Below are positions 8,448 to 15,371 of a stretch of DNA of 64,000 bases, one piece after another (position 1 is the first letter of the stretch; every line of letters starts with the position of its first letter). The DNA comes from an uncultured Clostridia bacterium (GTDB lineage Bacteria > Bacillota > Clostridia > Oscillospirales > Oscillospiraceae). Both the position numbers and the translations under genes were made by a program. Below the pieces are notes generated by a model, which was not told the origin of the DNA, made no database searches, and saw only the letters and a program-made list of their open reading frames with translations. Location of the stretch: contig CAMNQX010000007.1 in the NCBI GenBank assembly GCA_946550725.1, positions 23,656-87,655 of the forward strand, written 5' to 3'.

Positions 8448-9676
8448 CGAATATCACCCCTGTTTTTCCCTGATTTATCCTTTACGTACATAATAGACCC
8501 GCCCTGTTCTTCCTCCCGCTTGCGAAGCGGGGCCAAAACGCTGTCCAGAAAATCCTTGACCCGTTCCGGCATGGCCCTGATTGCTTCCAGGTAGGGGCGG
8601 CACCGCTCCGCCAGCTCGTTGAACTGCCCTTGCAGCCGGTTCAAACTACTTTGTAAACTCCATATCCGGGAATAGAGCTGCTGATTTTCCTCTTTCAGCC
8701 GGTTAAGCTGTCCTCGCCCGGAAACACCCTCTTTGGCAAGCTGGGTGAGGGTATCAAAGTCGGCCTGGGAGACCGTGACCTTGCCGGTCAGCGTTTTCTT
8801 GCCCATCTCGTCAATTTCAGAATGGGTCTTACTGATTGGATGGATTGCGGCGAGTTTACTTTCTTCGGCCCGTACTTTCTCCTGGATTTCTTTCAGCCGG
8901 GCCTTATCCTGATGGATTTGATATTCCAGGCAGGACAGGTTATCCGCCGTGCTGCCGCGCTCCCCACGGACAAAATCGGTGAAGCCCGCCTCCCGCATAT
9001 GGCGGCAAAATTCGTCCTGCAAAATGCTGTATGAGGGGATGTACTTTGGCCTGCCCTTATCGTCAACGGCGGGCCTGCCCTGTTCGTCCACCGCCCGCTG
9101 GGACTTCCACTTCTTGGAATGACTGACCTGCTGGACAGTCTCCTTGACCGTCCCCACCAGCGCCTTGTCCTTGCACCGTTTTGACCACAGCACTTGCTTT
9201 TCCACCACCGGGAGTGCTACAATGTGGAGGTGGTAGTGGTAGACGGGATAGCCGTATTTCTCCGTCAAAGCCAGATTGATCTCATCGGCGTGCATGACGG
9301 CGGAGAGGATGTTCTGTTCCCCGTACAGCTTGCAGGCGAAGCGATAGGCTTCCCCGTAGAACTCCCTGGCGAATTTGTATCCGCCATGCTGCTCAAAGTA
9401 ATCCGTGTTCACATCCAGAATCATTTCATCGTAGACTTTGGCGTTCTCTTTCAGCCCGCGCAAGGACGCCGACCCATCCGCCACCAGCCTGTCCAGCGTT
9501 TCATTGTAGGTCAACCCGCCGCAAGCCTTGAAGTGGACGTTCATGGGGGTGCGCTCCAAATCCACGTTCATATTGCCGTAACTCTCGTTTTTCCGCTCGT
9601 TGTGGCGTTCGCACTTGCCCACGCCTGCCCTGGTATGGGTGGCGACCCTTGCCACAGTGAAATTCGTTTTTTCCAT
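8444..9676 (-). CDS. tnpZ: Mob/Pre (MobV) relaxase, TnpZ-like
   Basis: A 410-residue relaxase that nicks oriT and leads the strand into a recipient when a helper conjugation system is present. The N-terminal part holds the MobV signature: HNERKNESYGN near 25, NVHF, and the metal-binding HADE followed by YHYHLHI near 130-150. The C-terminal part (about 250-360) is coiled coil, as usual in this family. GGAGG lies 5 nt before the ATG. First gene of the minus-strand set tnpZ-tnpW-tnpX. Its own target resembles the MobV nick site and lies about 60 bp upstream. Confidence 0.93.
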   Translation of the reverse strand: MEKTNFTVARVATHTRAGVGKCERHNERKNESYGNMNVDLERTPMNVHFKACGGLTYNETLDRLVADGSASLRGLKENAKVYDEMILDVNTDYFEQHGGYKFAREFYGEAYRFACKLYGEQNILSAVMHADEINLALTEKYGYPVYHYHLHIVALPVVEKQVLWSKRCKDKALVGTVKETVQQVSHSKKWKSQRAVDEQGRPAVDDKGRPKYIPSYSILQDEFCRHMREAGFTDFVRGERGSTADNLSCLEYQIHQDKARLKEIQEKVRAEESKLAAIHPISKTHSEIDEMGKKTLTGKVTVSQADFDTLTQLAKEGVSGRGQLNRLKEENQQLYSRIWSLQSSLNRLQGQFNELAERCRPYLEAIRAMPERVKDFLDSVLAPLRKREEEQGGSIMYVKDKSGKNRGDIR

Positions 9677-9711
9677 CTGAACCTCCGTTCCGCGCGACCC
9701 GCGCCGTTCTC

Positions 9712-9756
9712 GTTAGATACTTTTTCAAAGTATCTAACCCACTATGACACTTTCAG
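9712..9756 (-). other. candidate oriT (MobV type) of the element
   Basis: An 11 bp inverted repeat (9712-9722 with 9728-9738) lies just upstream of the relaxase. Read on the minus strand, TAGTGGG-TTAGATACTTT closely matches the pMV158 nick region TAGTGTG/TTATACTTT. By analogy the nick would fall between 9738 and 9737. Position, orientation and motif agree, but the site is inferred from similarity only. Confidence 0.65.
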
Positions 9757-10011
9757 CCCTCCGGGCCGGAAAGATGTCCGTGGGCTCTCCGAGGGGGAGG
9801 GGGCTTTGCCCCCGCAATCTGCGGATTGCTCCCCCAGCAGGGCCGCCCTTTGAAAAGGGCACCCTGCACCCCGCCTAAACTTTCGCCGTGTTCCCTGAAT
9901 GGCGTTCCTGCCCCTGACAGCTTCAGCGGCGTTGTCTCGCTTGCTCCCCGGTGGAGGTCACAGCGGAGTATCCCATTCAGACGGTCATTCAGTTGTTTGG
10001 GGCAAAAAAGA

Positions 10012-10095
10012 AGCCGGTCACATACACAACCACACCAGCAGGACGGCCCTCGCCCCGCTGGTGTTCGTTTTGGTTTGTGTATGTAACCGGCTTTA
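10012..10095. repeat. 84 bp imperfect palindrome
   Basis: The left arm starts AAGCCGGTCACATACACAAC and ends ACCAGC; the right arm begins GCTGGTGTTC and ends GTGTATGTAACCGGCTT. The arms are about 29 and 37 nt, with a bulge of about 8 nt in the right one and an 18 nt loop. There is no T-run after either arm, so it is not a simple terminator. Confidence 0.75.
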
Positions 10096-10244
10096 CCTGT
10101 TTCAGTCAGTATAGCCTATTCAGTTGGCGCTCCCGCAAGGGAGTGTTATAGAATACCACATGGAACTGATGTCTGTCAATATGTTTTTTGTAGTTTAGAG
10201 TAAAATTGAATTTCCAAAATCGAAAAGAAATTTGTCGCAAACCA

Positions 10245-10253
10245 TGCTATAAT
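10245..10253 (+). promoter_or_regulatory. extended -10 promoter of the alkylation-repair operon
   Basis: TGC-TATAAT at 10245-10253 with no good -35, the pattern of an activator-dependent promoter. AATTTGTCGCAAACC lies directly upstream. AdaA, encoded in this operon, is a methylation-activated regulator in other Firmicutes and could act here, but that is inference. Confidence 0.6.
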
Positions 10254-10273
10254 TCATAAACGAGGTGTTTGTG

Positions 10274-10918
10274 ATGTTCTTTGAGTATGGAGAGAAGGAA
10301 ATATCTTATTTGAAAGACCGAGATAGGCGATTGGGTGATGCCATTGACAAAATTGGGCATATCAACCGGGCCGTGGACAGCGACCTGTTTTCTTCTGTTG
10401 TCCATCACATCATCGGACAGCAGATCTCCACCACGGCCCAGGCCACGCTTTGGAAACGCTTGAACGAACGCCTTGGGAGCGTTACAGCGGACACGATCCT
10501 CGCCCTTGGCCGGGAGGAATTGCAAGCAGTTGGAATGACATTCAAAAAAGCCGATTACATTTTGGATTTTGCCGAGAAAGTTCAGAGTGGCATTTTTGAT
10601 ATTAAGGGTCTTGACAAGCTGACAGATGAAGAAGTAATAAAGGAGCTTTCAGCTTTGAAAGGCATCGGTGTTTGGACCGCGGAAATGATCATGACATTCT
10701 GTATGCAGCGGCCTAATGTTGTCAGCTTTGGCGATCTGGCTATTCATCGGGGTATGCGTATGCTATACCGGCACAGAAAGATTGACAAGGCAAAGTTTGA
10801 AAGATACCGCAAGCGGTATTCCCCCTATGGAACGGTGGCAAGTCTCTATTTGTGGGCTATTGCTGGTGGAGCTATTCCAGAATTGAACGACCCAATGCCG
10901 AAGAAGGTGGCGAAATGA
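10274..10918 (+). CDS. DNA-3-methyladenine glycosylase II (AlkA-like, HhH-GPD)
   Basis: 214 residues. Removes alkylated purines such as 3-methyladenine from DNA. The HhH-GPD core is clear: HHIIGQQIS early in the fold, the hairpin LKGIGVWTAEM near 140, and the catalytic Asp in VVSFGDLAIHRGM. It lacks the N-terminal domain of E. coli AlkA, like many short bacterial versions. ATG at 10274 is chosen over GTG at 10265 because GAGGTG sits at proper spacing. First gene of a four-gene operon in which every junction overlaps. Confidence 0.92.
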   Translation: MFFEYGEKEISYLKDRDRRLGDAIDKIGHINRAVDSDLFSSVVHHIIGQQISTTAQATLWKRLNERLGSVTADTILALGREELQAVGMTFKKADYILDFAEKVQSGIFDIKGLDKLTDEEVIKELSALKGIGVWTAEMIMTFCMQRPNVVSFGDLAIHRGMRMLYRHRKIDKAKFERYRKRYSPYGTVASLYLWAIAGGAIPELNDPMPKKVAK

Positions 10919-11469
10919 CTGAACAGGAGATGTGGGAAGCTGTTATTCAAAATGATTCCAGCTATGACGGTGTGTTCTTCTATGCTGTAAAAACAACAGG
11001 TATTTACTGCCGCCCCTCTTGCAGGTCAAAGCCACCCAAACGGGGAAATATCTGCTTTTTCCAAACCGCACAGGAGGCCCGCGACGCAGGATTTCGTCCC
11101 TGTAAACGATGCCGGAGCGATTTGCTTGACTACCACCCTATGAGGGAAATAGCGGAAATGGTAAAAGAAAAAATAGACCATGCGTTTGCTGAACAGGAGA
11201 AATTCAATCAAGGATTAACAGAAATCGGCCTCAGTTCACGGAGGGCCGTGGATGTTTTCAAGGCCGTATATGGCATGACACCCAAGGCGTATTCTGATTC
11301 CCTCCGTTTGAAGGAGGCTCGGCGGCTTTTGCTGGATACTGACACGAAAGTGATCGACATTGCGTATCAGGTCGGATTTGGCAGCTTGGCAGCGTTTTAC
11401 AGCTTTTTCAAAAAGGAAACCGGGAAAACACCCAGCGGGTATCGAAAAGAGGGTATGAAACATGAATAG
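10915..11469 (+). CDS. adaA: AdaA-type methylphosphotriester-DNA methyltransferase / AraC regulator
   Basis: 184 residues. The N-terminal Ada zinc domain takes methyl groups from DNA phosphotriesters onto a cysteine; YCRPSC and FRPCKRC supply the four zinc Cys. The C-terminal AraC-type helix-turn-helix (about 95-180, DIAYQVGFGSLAAFYSFFK) makes it a methylation-switched activator, as for AdaA of Bacillus subtilis. It has no O6-methyltransferase domain; that activity is the next gene. The start overlaps the glycosylase stop by 4 bp (ATGA). Confidence 0.94.
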   Translation: MTEQEMWEAVIQNDSSYDGVFFYAVKTTGIYCRPSCRSKPPKRGNICFFQTAQEARDAGFRPCKRCRSDLLDYHPMREIAEMVKEKIDHAFAEQEKFNQGLTEIGLSSRRAVDVFKAVYGMTPKAYSDSLRLKEARRLLLDTDTKVIDIAYQVGFGSLAAFYSFFKKETGKTPSGYRKEGMKHE

Positions 11470-11938
11470 CTACGCAGTTTATCCGTTTCCCTTTGACCAG
11501 CTCAAAATTGGATACCAAGGCGATGCTGTCACTCTCCTTATGCGGACAAGTGAGCCAGTCCGCCACGCAGGGAGGACAGCATTGACCGATGCGGTGTTTC
11601 ATCAGATCACAGAGTATTTGAACGGCCAGCGCAGAGAGTTCGATTTTCCTTACCTCTTACAGGGCACAGAATTTCAACGTAAGGTATGGCGAGCATTGTG
11701 CGCCATACCTTACGGCGAAACACGCACCTATGGAGAGATCGCCGCCGCAGTTGGTAATCCCAAGGCTTGTCGGGCTGTAGGTATGGCAAACCATCAGAAC
11801 CCTATTTTGATTGCCGTCCCCTGTCACCGGGTTATTGGAGCGAATGGCAAGCTGGTAGGCTATGGCAGCGGCCTGGACATGAAAGAAGCACTACTTCAGT
11901 TAGAGAAAAAATTCATTCAACAGGAGGAACTGTTATGA
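11462..11938 (+). CDS. ogt: methylated-DNA--[protein]-cysteine S-methyltransferase
   Basis: 158 residues. Suicide enzyme moving methyl from O6-methylguanine to its own Cys. The active-site block IAVPCHRVIG is near residue 120, with the GETRTYGEIA helix-turn-helix and the GNPKACRAVG arginine finger before it. The N-terminal part is short, as in Ogt. The start overlaps adaA by 8 bp. Together with adaA it splits into two genes what E. coli Ada does in one. Confidence 0.96.
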   Translation: MNSYAVYPFPFDQLKIGYQGDAVTLLMRTSEPVRHAGRTALTDAVFHQITEYLNGQRREFDFPYLLQGTEFQRKVWRALCAIPYGETRTYGEIAAAVGNPKACRAVGMANHQNPILIAVPCHRVIGANGKLVGYGSGLDMKEALLQLEKKFIQQEELL

Positions 11939-12288
11939 GCAACATCGTCGTTCTATTTGAAGTTAAGCCGACAAAGGAGGGCATGAAGCGATATCTTGAC
12001 CTTGCCGCTATGCTGAAGCCCTTGCTCTCGGGTTTTGACGGCTTTATCCGGGCTGAACGGTTTTCCAGTCTGAGCGAGGACGGGAAACTGCTCTCCATGA
12101 ACATCTGGACGGACGAAACAGCAGTAGAGAGATGGAGGAACAATGTTGAGCACCGCATGAGCCAACAGGAAGGGCGAGAGAGGCTCTTTGAAAGCTATAA
12201 GATTACGGTTTGCTCTGCGATTCGGGAATACGCCGATACAGACCGGGCGGAGGCCCCAGCGGACTCTAATACATTTTTTAAGATATAA
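11935..12288 (+). CDS. ABM-domain (antibiotic biosynthesis monooxygenase-like) protein
   Basis: 117 residues. The ferredoxin-like ABM fold is suggested by VVLFEVKPTKEGMKRYL, the central GFIRAERF strand and NIWTDETAVERWRN. Family members are small dimeric oxygenases or heme/flavin-side proteins, often annotated only by fold; no substrate can be assigned. It overlaps ogt by 4 bp after GGAGGAA and ends the alkylation operon, so a role in removing a reactive by-product is possible but unproven. Confidence 0.8.
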   Translation: MSNIVVLFEVKPTKEGMKRYLDLAAMLKPLLSGFDGFIRAERFSSLSEDGKLLSMNIWTDETAVERWRNNVEHRMSQQEGRERLFESYKITVCSAIREYADTDRAEAPADSNTFFKI

Positions 12289-12295
12289 CATGAGA

Positions 12296-12337
12296 GTAGG
12301 GGCTACGCTTGATTACTGGCGAAGCCCCTACTTTTTT
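12296..12337 (+). terminator. terminator of the alkylation operon
   Basis: GTAGGGGCT pairs with AGCCCCTAC (12296-12304 with 12323-12331), followed by TTTTTT. It lies 7 bp after the ABM-gene stop and also abuts the convergent tnpV. Confidence 0.85.
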
Positions 12338-12704
12338 AGTTAAAAATAAGTTCGCAAAATACCATTTCTTCGGCCAAATTGCGGATGTTGTTCATCTTTT
12401 CAACCCACTCCATCTGATTTTCTTCCTTTAGCTGTTCGGTGATTTCCTCTCGCGTTGCCATCTGCTCAATCAACTGGGAAAACATTTCCTGTGCCTGATG
12501 GTCGATGCTGGCAAGGTGGGCGTATAACTTCCCGCTGAACAGCAAGGCGGTGTAAAATGGGTTTCTATGCTCAAACAGATACCGCTTCCGGCGTTGACCC
12601 CAGATACCAATAGGGGTGCTTTCCGGCACAGTGAGGTTTGGCAGAAGATAGTCACCCTCATGGCGGTAAGTTCCGCCCATTTGCTCAAATGTAGACTTTT
12701 CCAT
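12336..12704 (-). CDS. tnpV: transposon-encoded protein TnpV
   Basis: 122 residues from ATG at 12704 with GGAGG 9 nt upstream. It matches the TnpV family throughout: FEQMGGTYRHEGDYLLPNL at the N-terminus, IGIWGQRRKRYL, LLFSGKL, and the C-terminal ENQMEWVEKMNNIRNLAEE. TnpV is a small protein of unknown role carried by Tn4451-type elements. It marks the far side of the element from tnpX. Confidence 0.92.
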   Translation of the reverse strand: MEKSTFEQMGGTYRHEGDYLLPNLTVPESTPIGIWGQRRKRYLFEHRNPFYTALLFSGKLYAHLASIDHQAQEMFSQLIEQMATREEITEQLKEENQMEWVEKMNNIRNLAEEMVFCELIFN

Positions 12705-12768
12705 GAGATAGCCCTCCAATATATTGAAATTCCTGCAATTCAATCACATTCGGCTGGCTATAAAAATT

Positions 12769-12804
12769 GTGGGAGAGGTAACTTCTTTACGTTACCTCTC
12801 CCAC
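12769..12804 (-). terminator. hairpin with TAAAGAA loop, downstream of the XRE gene
   Basis: A 14 bp perfect stem GTGGGAGAGGTAAC / GTTACCTCTCCCAC with an 8 nt loop. On the minus strand it follows the XRE gene and is preceded by GGGACGGCCC, as is the hairpin at 6326-6363. It has only weak T-content after the stem, so its role as a terminator is uncertain. Confidence 0.6.
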
Positions 12805-12823
12805 CGGGCCGTCCCTGTTTTGC

Positions 12824-13054
12824 CTATTTCTCCTCCGGGTCGCTGACAAAGCGCACCACCTCGTTGGGCGTGCAGTCCAAAATGCGGCACAGCTTTTCCA
12901 GCGTCAGCAGGGTAATATTTTTGCCCTTCTTCAGCCCATCCAGCGTCTTGTTGTCCACACCGCGATTCAATAAGGCATATTGAGAGATGCCCTTTTTCTT
13001 CATCGTCTCCCATAAGGGACTGTAATCAATTATGGTCATCTCCACCTTTACCAT
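12824..13054 (-). CDS. Cro/CI-type (XRE, HTH_26) transcriptional regulator
   Basis: 76 residues. A single helix-turn-helix (about 15-70): PLWETMKKKGISQYALLNR, the recognition-helix region NKTLDGLKKGK, then LCRILDCTPNEVV. The start at 13054 is chosen because the ATG lies in the perfect palindrome TTACCATATGGTAA (13048-13061), a likely autoregulatory site; an internal Met at 13039 is possible. Divergent from the 68-residue gene at 13150, whose promoter carries an inverted repeat. It is probably a local repressor of that pair. Confidence 0.85.
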   Translation of the reverse strand: MVKVEMTIIDYSPLWETMKKKGISQYALLNRGVDNKTLDGLKKGKNITLLTLEKLCRILDCTPNEVVRFVSDPEEK

Positions 13055-13093
13055 ATGGTAATTCTCATTATATGGAGATATTCCAAAAATAAG

Positions 13094-13124
13094 TATTGTG
13101 GCGTTTGCCACAATATCGTATAAT
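13094..13124 (+). promoter_or_regulatory. promoter with operator for the gene at 13150
   Basis: An inverted repeat TATTGTGGC-GTTT-GCCACAATA at 13094-13115 overlaps the -35 (TTGTGG, 13096-13101). The -10 TATAAT is at 13119-13124 with 17 bp spacing. A bound protein would block polymerase; the divergent XRE regulator is the obvious candidate. Confidence 0.75.
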
Positions 13125-13149
13125 GAAGTACAGAAAGGAGGCGGTCCCC

Positions 13150-13356
13150 ATGGATTTTGCCTGGAAAGCGTTGACCCGCTATCTGCGCGCAGCCACAAAA
13201 TTCGAGTTGGTGGGCATCACCCCGGAGCAGCTGCAAGATATTCTTCGCGAGGAGGGGCGGCAGCGGCTCCTGTTCGTGGAGCAGATCGTTTTTTGTGAGG
13301 AAATGACCAGCGAGGAGAAGATCGAAACGCTGATGGAGTGGTTCCGGCAGGAATGA
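13150..13356 (+). CDS. small acidic hypothetical protein
   Basis: 68 residues, mostly helical, with many Glu and Gln residues in the second half (EEMTSEEKIETLMEWFRQE). No known domain recognised. The start at 13150 follows AAAGGAGG with good spacing, and the consensus promoter just upstream supports real expression. It is paired divergently with an XRE regulator; a toxin-antitoxin-like or phage-derived regulatory pair is one reading, without direct evidence. Confidence 0.7.
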   Translation: MDFAWKALTRYLRAATKFELVGITPEQLQDILREEGRQRLLFVEQIVFCEEMTSEEKIETLMEWFRQE

Positions 13357-13422
13357 TCCGCCCTTGCGTCCTCGCCGAAAAAGGGGTATACTGGGGCAAA
13401 CGCCATCAAGGAAGTGACCGCT

Positions 13423-14613
13423 ATGTTCTCCCAACGCTGTTACGACCTGGGCACCGCCCGCTCGGTGATCCGGGAGCTGTTTGAATACGGCAAGCTCCGG
13501 GCCAACGAGGTGGGCGCGGACAAGGTCTTTGACTTCTCCATCGGCAACCCCTCCGTTCCCCCTCCCCCTGCGGTGGAGGAGACCTTGGAGCGGCTGCTGA
13601 CCACCGTCGATCCTCTCACCCTCCACGGCTACACCTCCGCCCAGGGGGACCTGGCCGTCCGGGAGCAGCTGGCCGCCAGCCTCTCCCGGCGGTTTGGCCA
13701 TCCCTACGAGGCTTCCCGGCTCTACCTCACCGTGGGCGCGGCGGCGGCGCTGTGCTGTGTGTTCCACGCCCTCACCCTCCCCGGCGATGAGTATATCGTC
13801 TTTGCCCCCTATTTTCCGGAATACAAGGTGTTTATGGAGGGCGCAGGGGCGGCGGTGAACATCCTGCCCCCGCGATATCCCGACTTCCAGATCGACTTTG
13901 CCGCCCTGGACGGGGCGGTCAACGAGCGCACCAAGGCCGTGCTCATCAACTCCCCCAACAACCCCTCCGGGGCGGTCTACACCCCCGAAACGCTGACCGC
14001 CCTGGGTGAGCTGCTCACCCAAAAGTCCCGAAAATACGGCCACCCCATCTACCTCATCTCCGACGAGCCGTACCGGGAACTCACCTACGGCGCCGCCACT
14101 CCCTGGGTCCCGGACTTCTACTCCAACACCATCGTGTGCTACTCGTACAGCAAGTCCCTCTCCCTTCCCGGGGAGCGCATCGGCTATGTGCTGGTGCCGC
14201 CGGAGGCGGCGGACGCCGACGCGGTCTATGCCGCCGTGGCCGGGGCGGGGCGCACCCTGGGCTATGTGAACGCCCCCTCCCTCTTCCAGCGGGTGGCCGC
14301 CCAGTGTGACGGACTGTGTGCCGACACTTCTGTTTACGCCAAAAACCGGGAATTACTCACTGACGAGTTGGGCAAGCTGGGCTACGACACCTCCCACCCG
14401 CCCCAGGGCACGTTCTACTACTTTCTGCCCACCCTGGAGCCGGACGACGTGACGTTCTGCGAAAAGGCCAAGGCTCTGGACCTGCTGCTGGTCCCCGGCT
14501 CCGGCTTCGGCGCACCGGGCTACGCCCGGCTGTCCTTCTGCGTCCCCACGGCGCGCATTGAGGGCGCCATCCCCGTATTTGCCGCCCTCGTCAAACAGTA
14601 TGGGAGGTCATAA
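13423..14613 (+). CDS. pyridoxal-phosphate aminotransferase, class I/II
   Basis: 396 residues. Fold-type I aminotransferase: FDFSIGNPSVP at the N-terminus, the NSPNNPSGAVYT block near 170, the SDEPYRELTY Asp that binds the pyridine nitrogen, and the PLP lysine in YSYSKSLSLPGERIGY. C-terminal Arg in YARLSFC binds the substrate carboxylate. Such enzymes act on aspartate, alanine or aromatic amino acids; the substrate is not clear. ATG 13423 is taken because AAGGA lies 9 nt before it; GTG at 13414 has no such site. Confidence 0.93.
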   Translation: MFSQRCYDLGTARSVIRELFEYGKLRANEVGADKVFDFSIGNPSVPPPPAVEETLERLLTTVDPLTLHGYTSAQGDLAVREQLAASLSRRFGHPYEASRLYLTVGAAAALCCVFHALTLPGDEYIVFAPYFPEYKVFMEGAGAAVNILPPRYPDFQIDFAALDGAVNERTKAVLINSPNNPSGAVYTPETLTALGELLTQKSRKYGHPIYLISDEPYRELTYGAATPWVPDFYSNTIVCYSYSKSLSLPGERIGYVLVPPEAADADAVYAAVAGAGRTLGYVNAPSLFQRVAAQCDGLCADTSVYAKNRELLTDELGKLGYDTSHPPQGTFYYFLPTLEPDDVTFCEKAKALDLLLVPGSGFGAPGYARLSFCVPTARIEGAIPVFAALVKQYGRS

Positions 14614-14616
14614 CAT

Positions 14617-15303
14617 ATGGAATTTCAAGGTTTTTCCGATGCGACCATCGACTTTCTCTACGGCATTTTCCTGCAAAACGAGCGGCTGTGGTTCGCCGCC
14701 CACAAGGAGGACTATCTGACCCACCTCCAGCGGCCCATGAAGGCGCTGGCGGACGAGGTGTACGACCGCCTGACCGCCCTCTATCCCAACAAGGATCTGA
14801 TCTGCCGGGTGGCCCGCATTTACCGGGACGCCCGCCGCTGCCGGGGCATCAATTTTTATAAGGAGAGCCTGTGGTTCACCATCCAGCCCCCGGCGGAGAC
14901 GGGGGAGGACTACCCCTGCTTCTGGTTTGAGTTGTGCCGGGACAACTGGAGCTGCGGCATGGGCTTTTGGATGCCCTCCGCCGCCACCATGGCCCGCCAC
15001 CGCGCCGCCATTGAGGCCGACCCCAACCGTCTGGGCCGGCTCCGCTCCCGGCTGCTGACGCAAAGCGAATTTCTACTGGAGGGGGAACGCTACGCCCGCT
15101 TTAAGCCCGGCGCACCCGCCGACCTGGCCGGATGGTACAACATGAAAAATTTCTCCATCATACACCGAAGCGACGACGTCACTGAGACCTTCGACGGCCC
15201 CGCCCTGGTGGAGCGGCTGGTCAAGGGCTTCTCCTTCCTCATGCCCTACTACGACTACTTCTATCCCCTCTCCCAGACTGGCCAGTCTCCCCTTCTGCAC
15301 TAA
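14617..15303 (+). CDS. DUF2461 domain protein
   Basis: 228 residues. It follows the DUF2461/TIGR02453 pattern: an N-terminal FLYGIFLQNERLWFAAHK helix, a central RIYRDARRC...FYKESLWFTIQP segment, and a late GWYNMKNFSII...V...GFSFLMPYYDYF region. Members are soluble proteins of unknown function. It starts 3 bp after the aminotransferase stop, so both are probably in one operon. Confidence 0.8.
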   Translation: MEFQGFSDATIDFLYGIFLQNERLWFAAHKEDYLTHLQRPMKALADEVYDRLTALYPNKDLICRVARIYRDARRCRGINFYKESLWFTIQPPAETGEDYPCFWFELCRDNWSCGMGFWMPSAATMARHRAAIEADPNRLGRLRSRLLTQSEFLLEGERYARFKPGAPADLAGWYNMKNFSIIHRSDDVTETFDGPALVERLVKGFSFLMPYYDYFYPLSQTGQSPLLH

Positions 15304-15371
15304 ACTTCCAGCGTTTTTCCCTGCCCCGGGGGCAAACTACCTCTTGACTTCAACGGTAAGGAGGTGGCCCC

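Larger units (their letters stand above)
9757..10260. other. 504 bp gene-free region between oriT and cargo operon
   Basis: No convincing gene. It contains several short GC-rich hairpins (around 9755-9860), the long palindrome at 10012-10095, and, from about 10150, a very AT-rich segment that holds the cargo promoter. Confidence 0.6.
6396..12743. mobile_element. Tn4451-like mobilisable element carrying DNA-alkylation repair genes
   Basis: Gene content matches the Tn4451/Tn4453 group: large serine recombinase TnpX, TnpW, Mob/Pre relaxase (TnpZ) and TnpV, all on the minus strand, with cargo of opposite polarity between tnpZ and tnpV. Base composition is visibly more AT-rich than the host genes on both sides. 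A candidate oriT lies just upstream of the relaxase. The boundaries given are the outermost supporting features; exact ends and target duplication were not identified. Excision would need TnpX, and transfer would need a conjugative helper, since no type IV secretion genes are present. Confidence 0.8.

Noticed and set aside
9501..9728. Alternative minus-strand ORF over the relaxase start and oriT
   Set aside because: Overlaps the relaxase N-terminus in another frame and covers the oriT hairpin; no family match.
12296..12331. Counting the alkylation-operon terminator as a further REP copy because it starts GTAGGGGC
   Set aside because: The loop is 18 nt, it lacks the inner CGATG-type stem, and it is followed by a T-run; it is best explained as a terminator.
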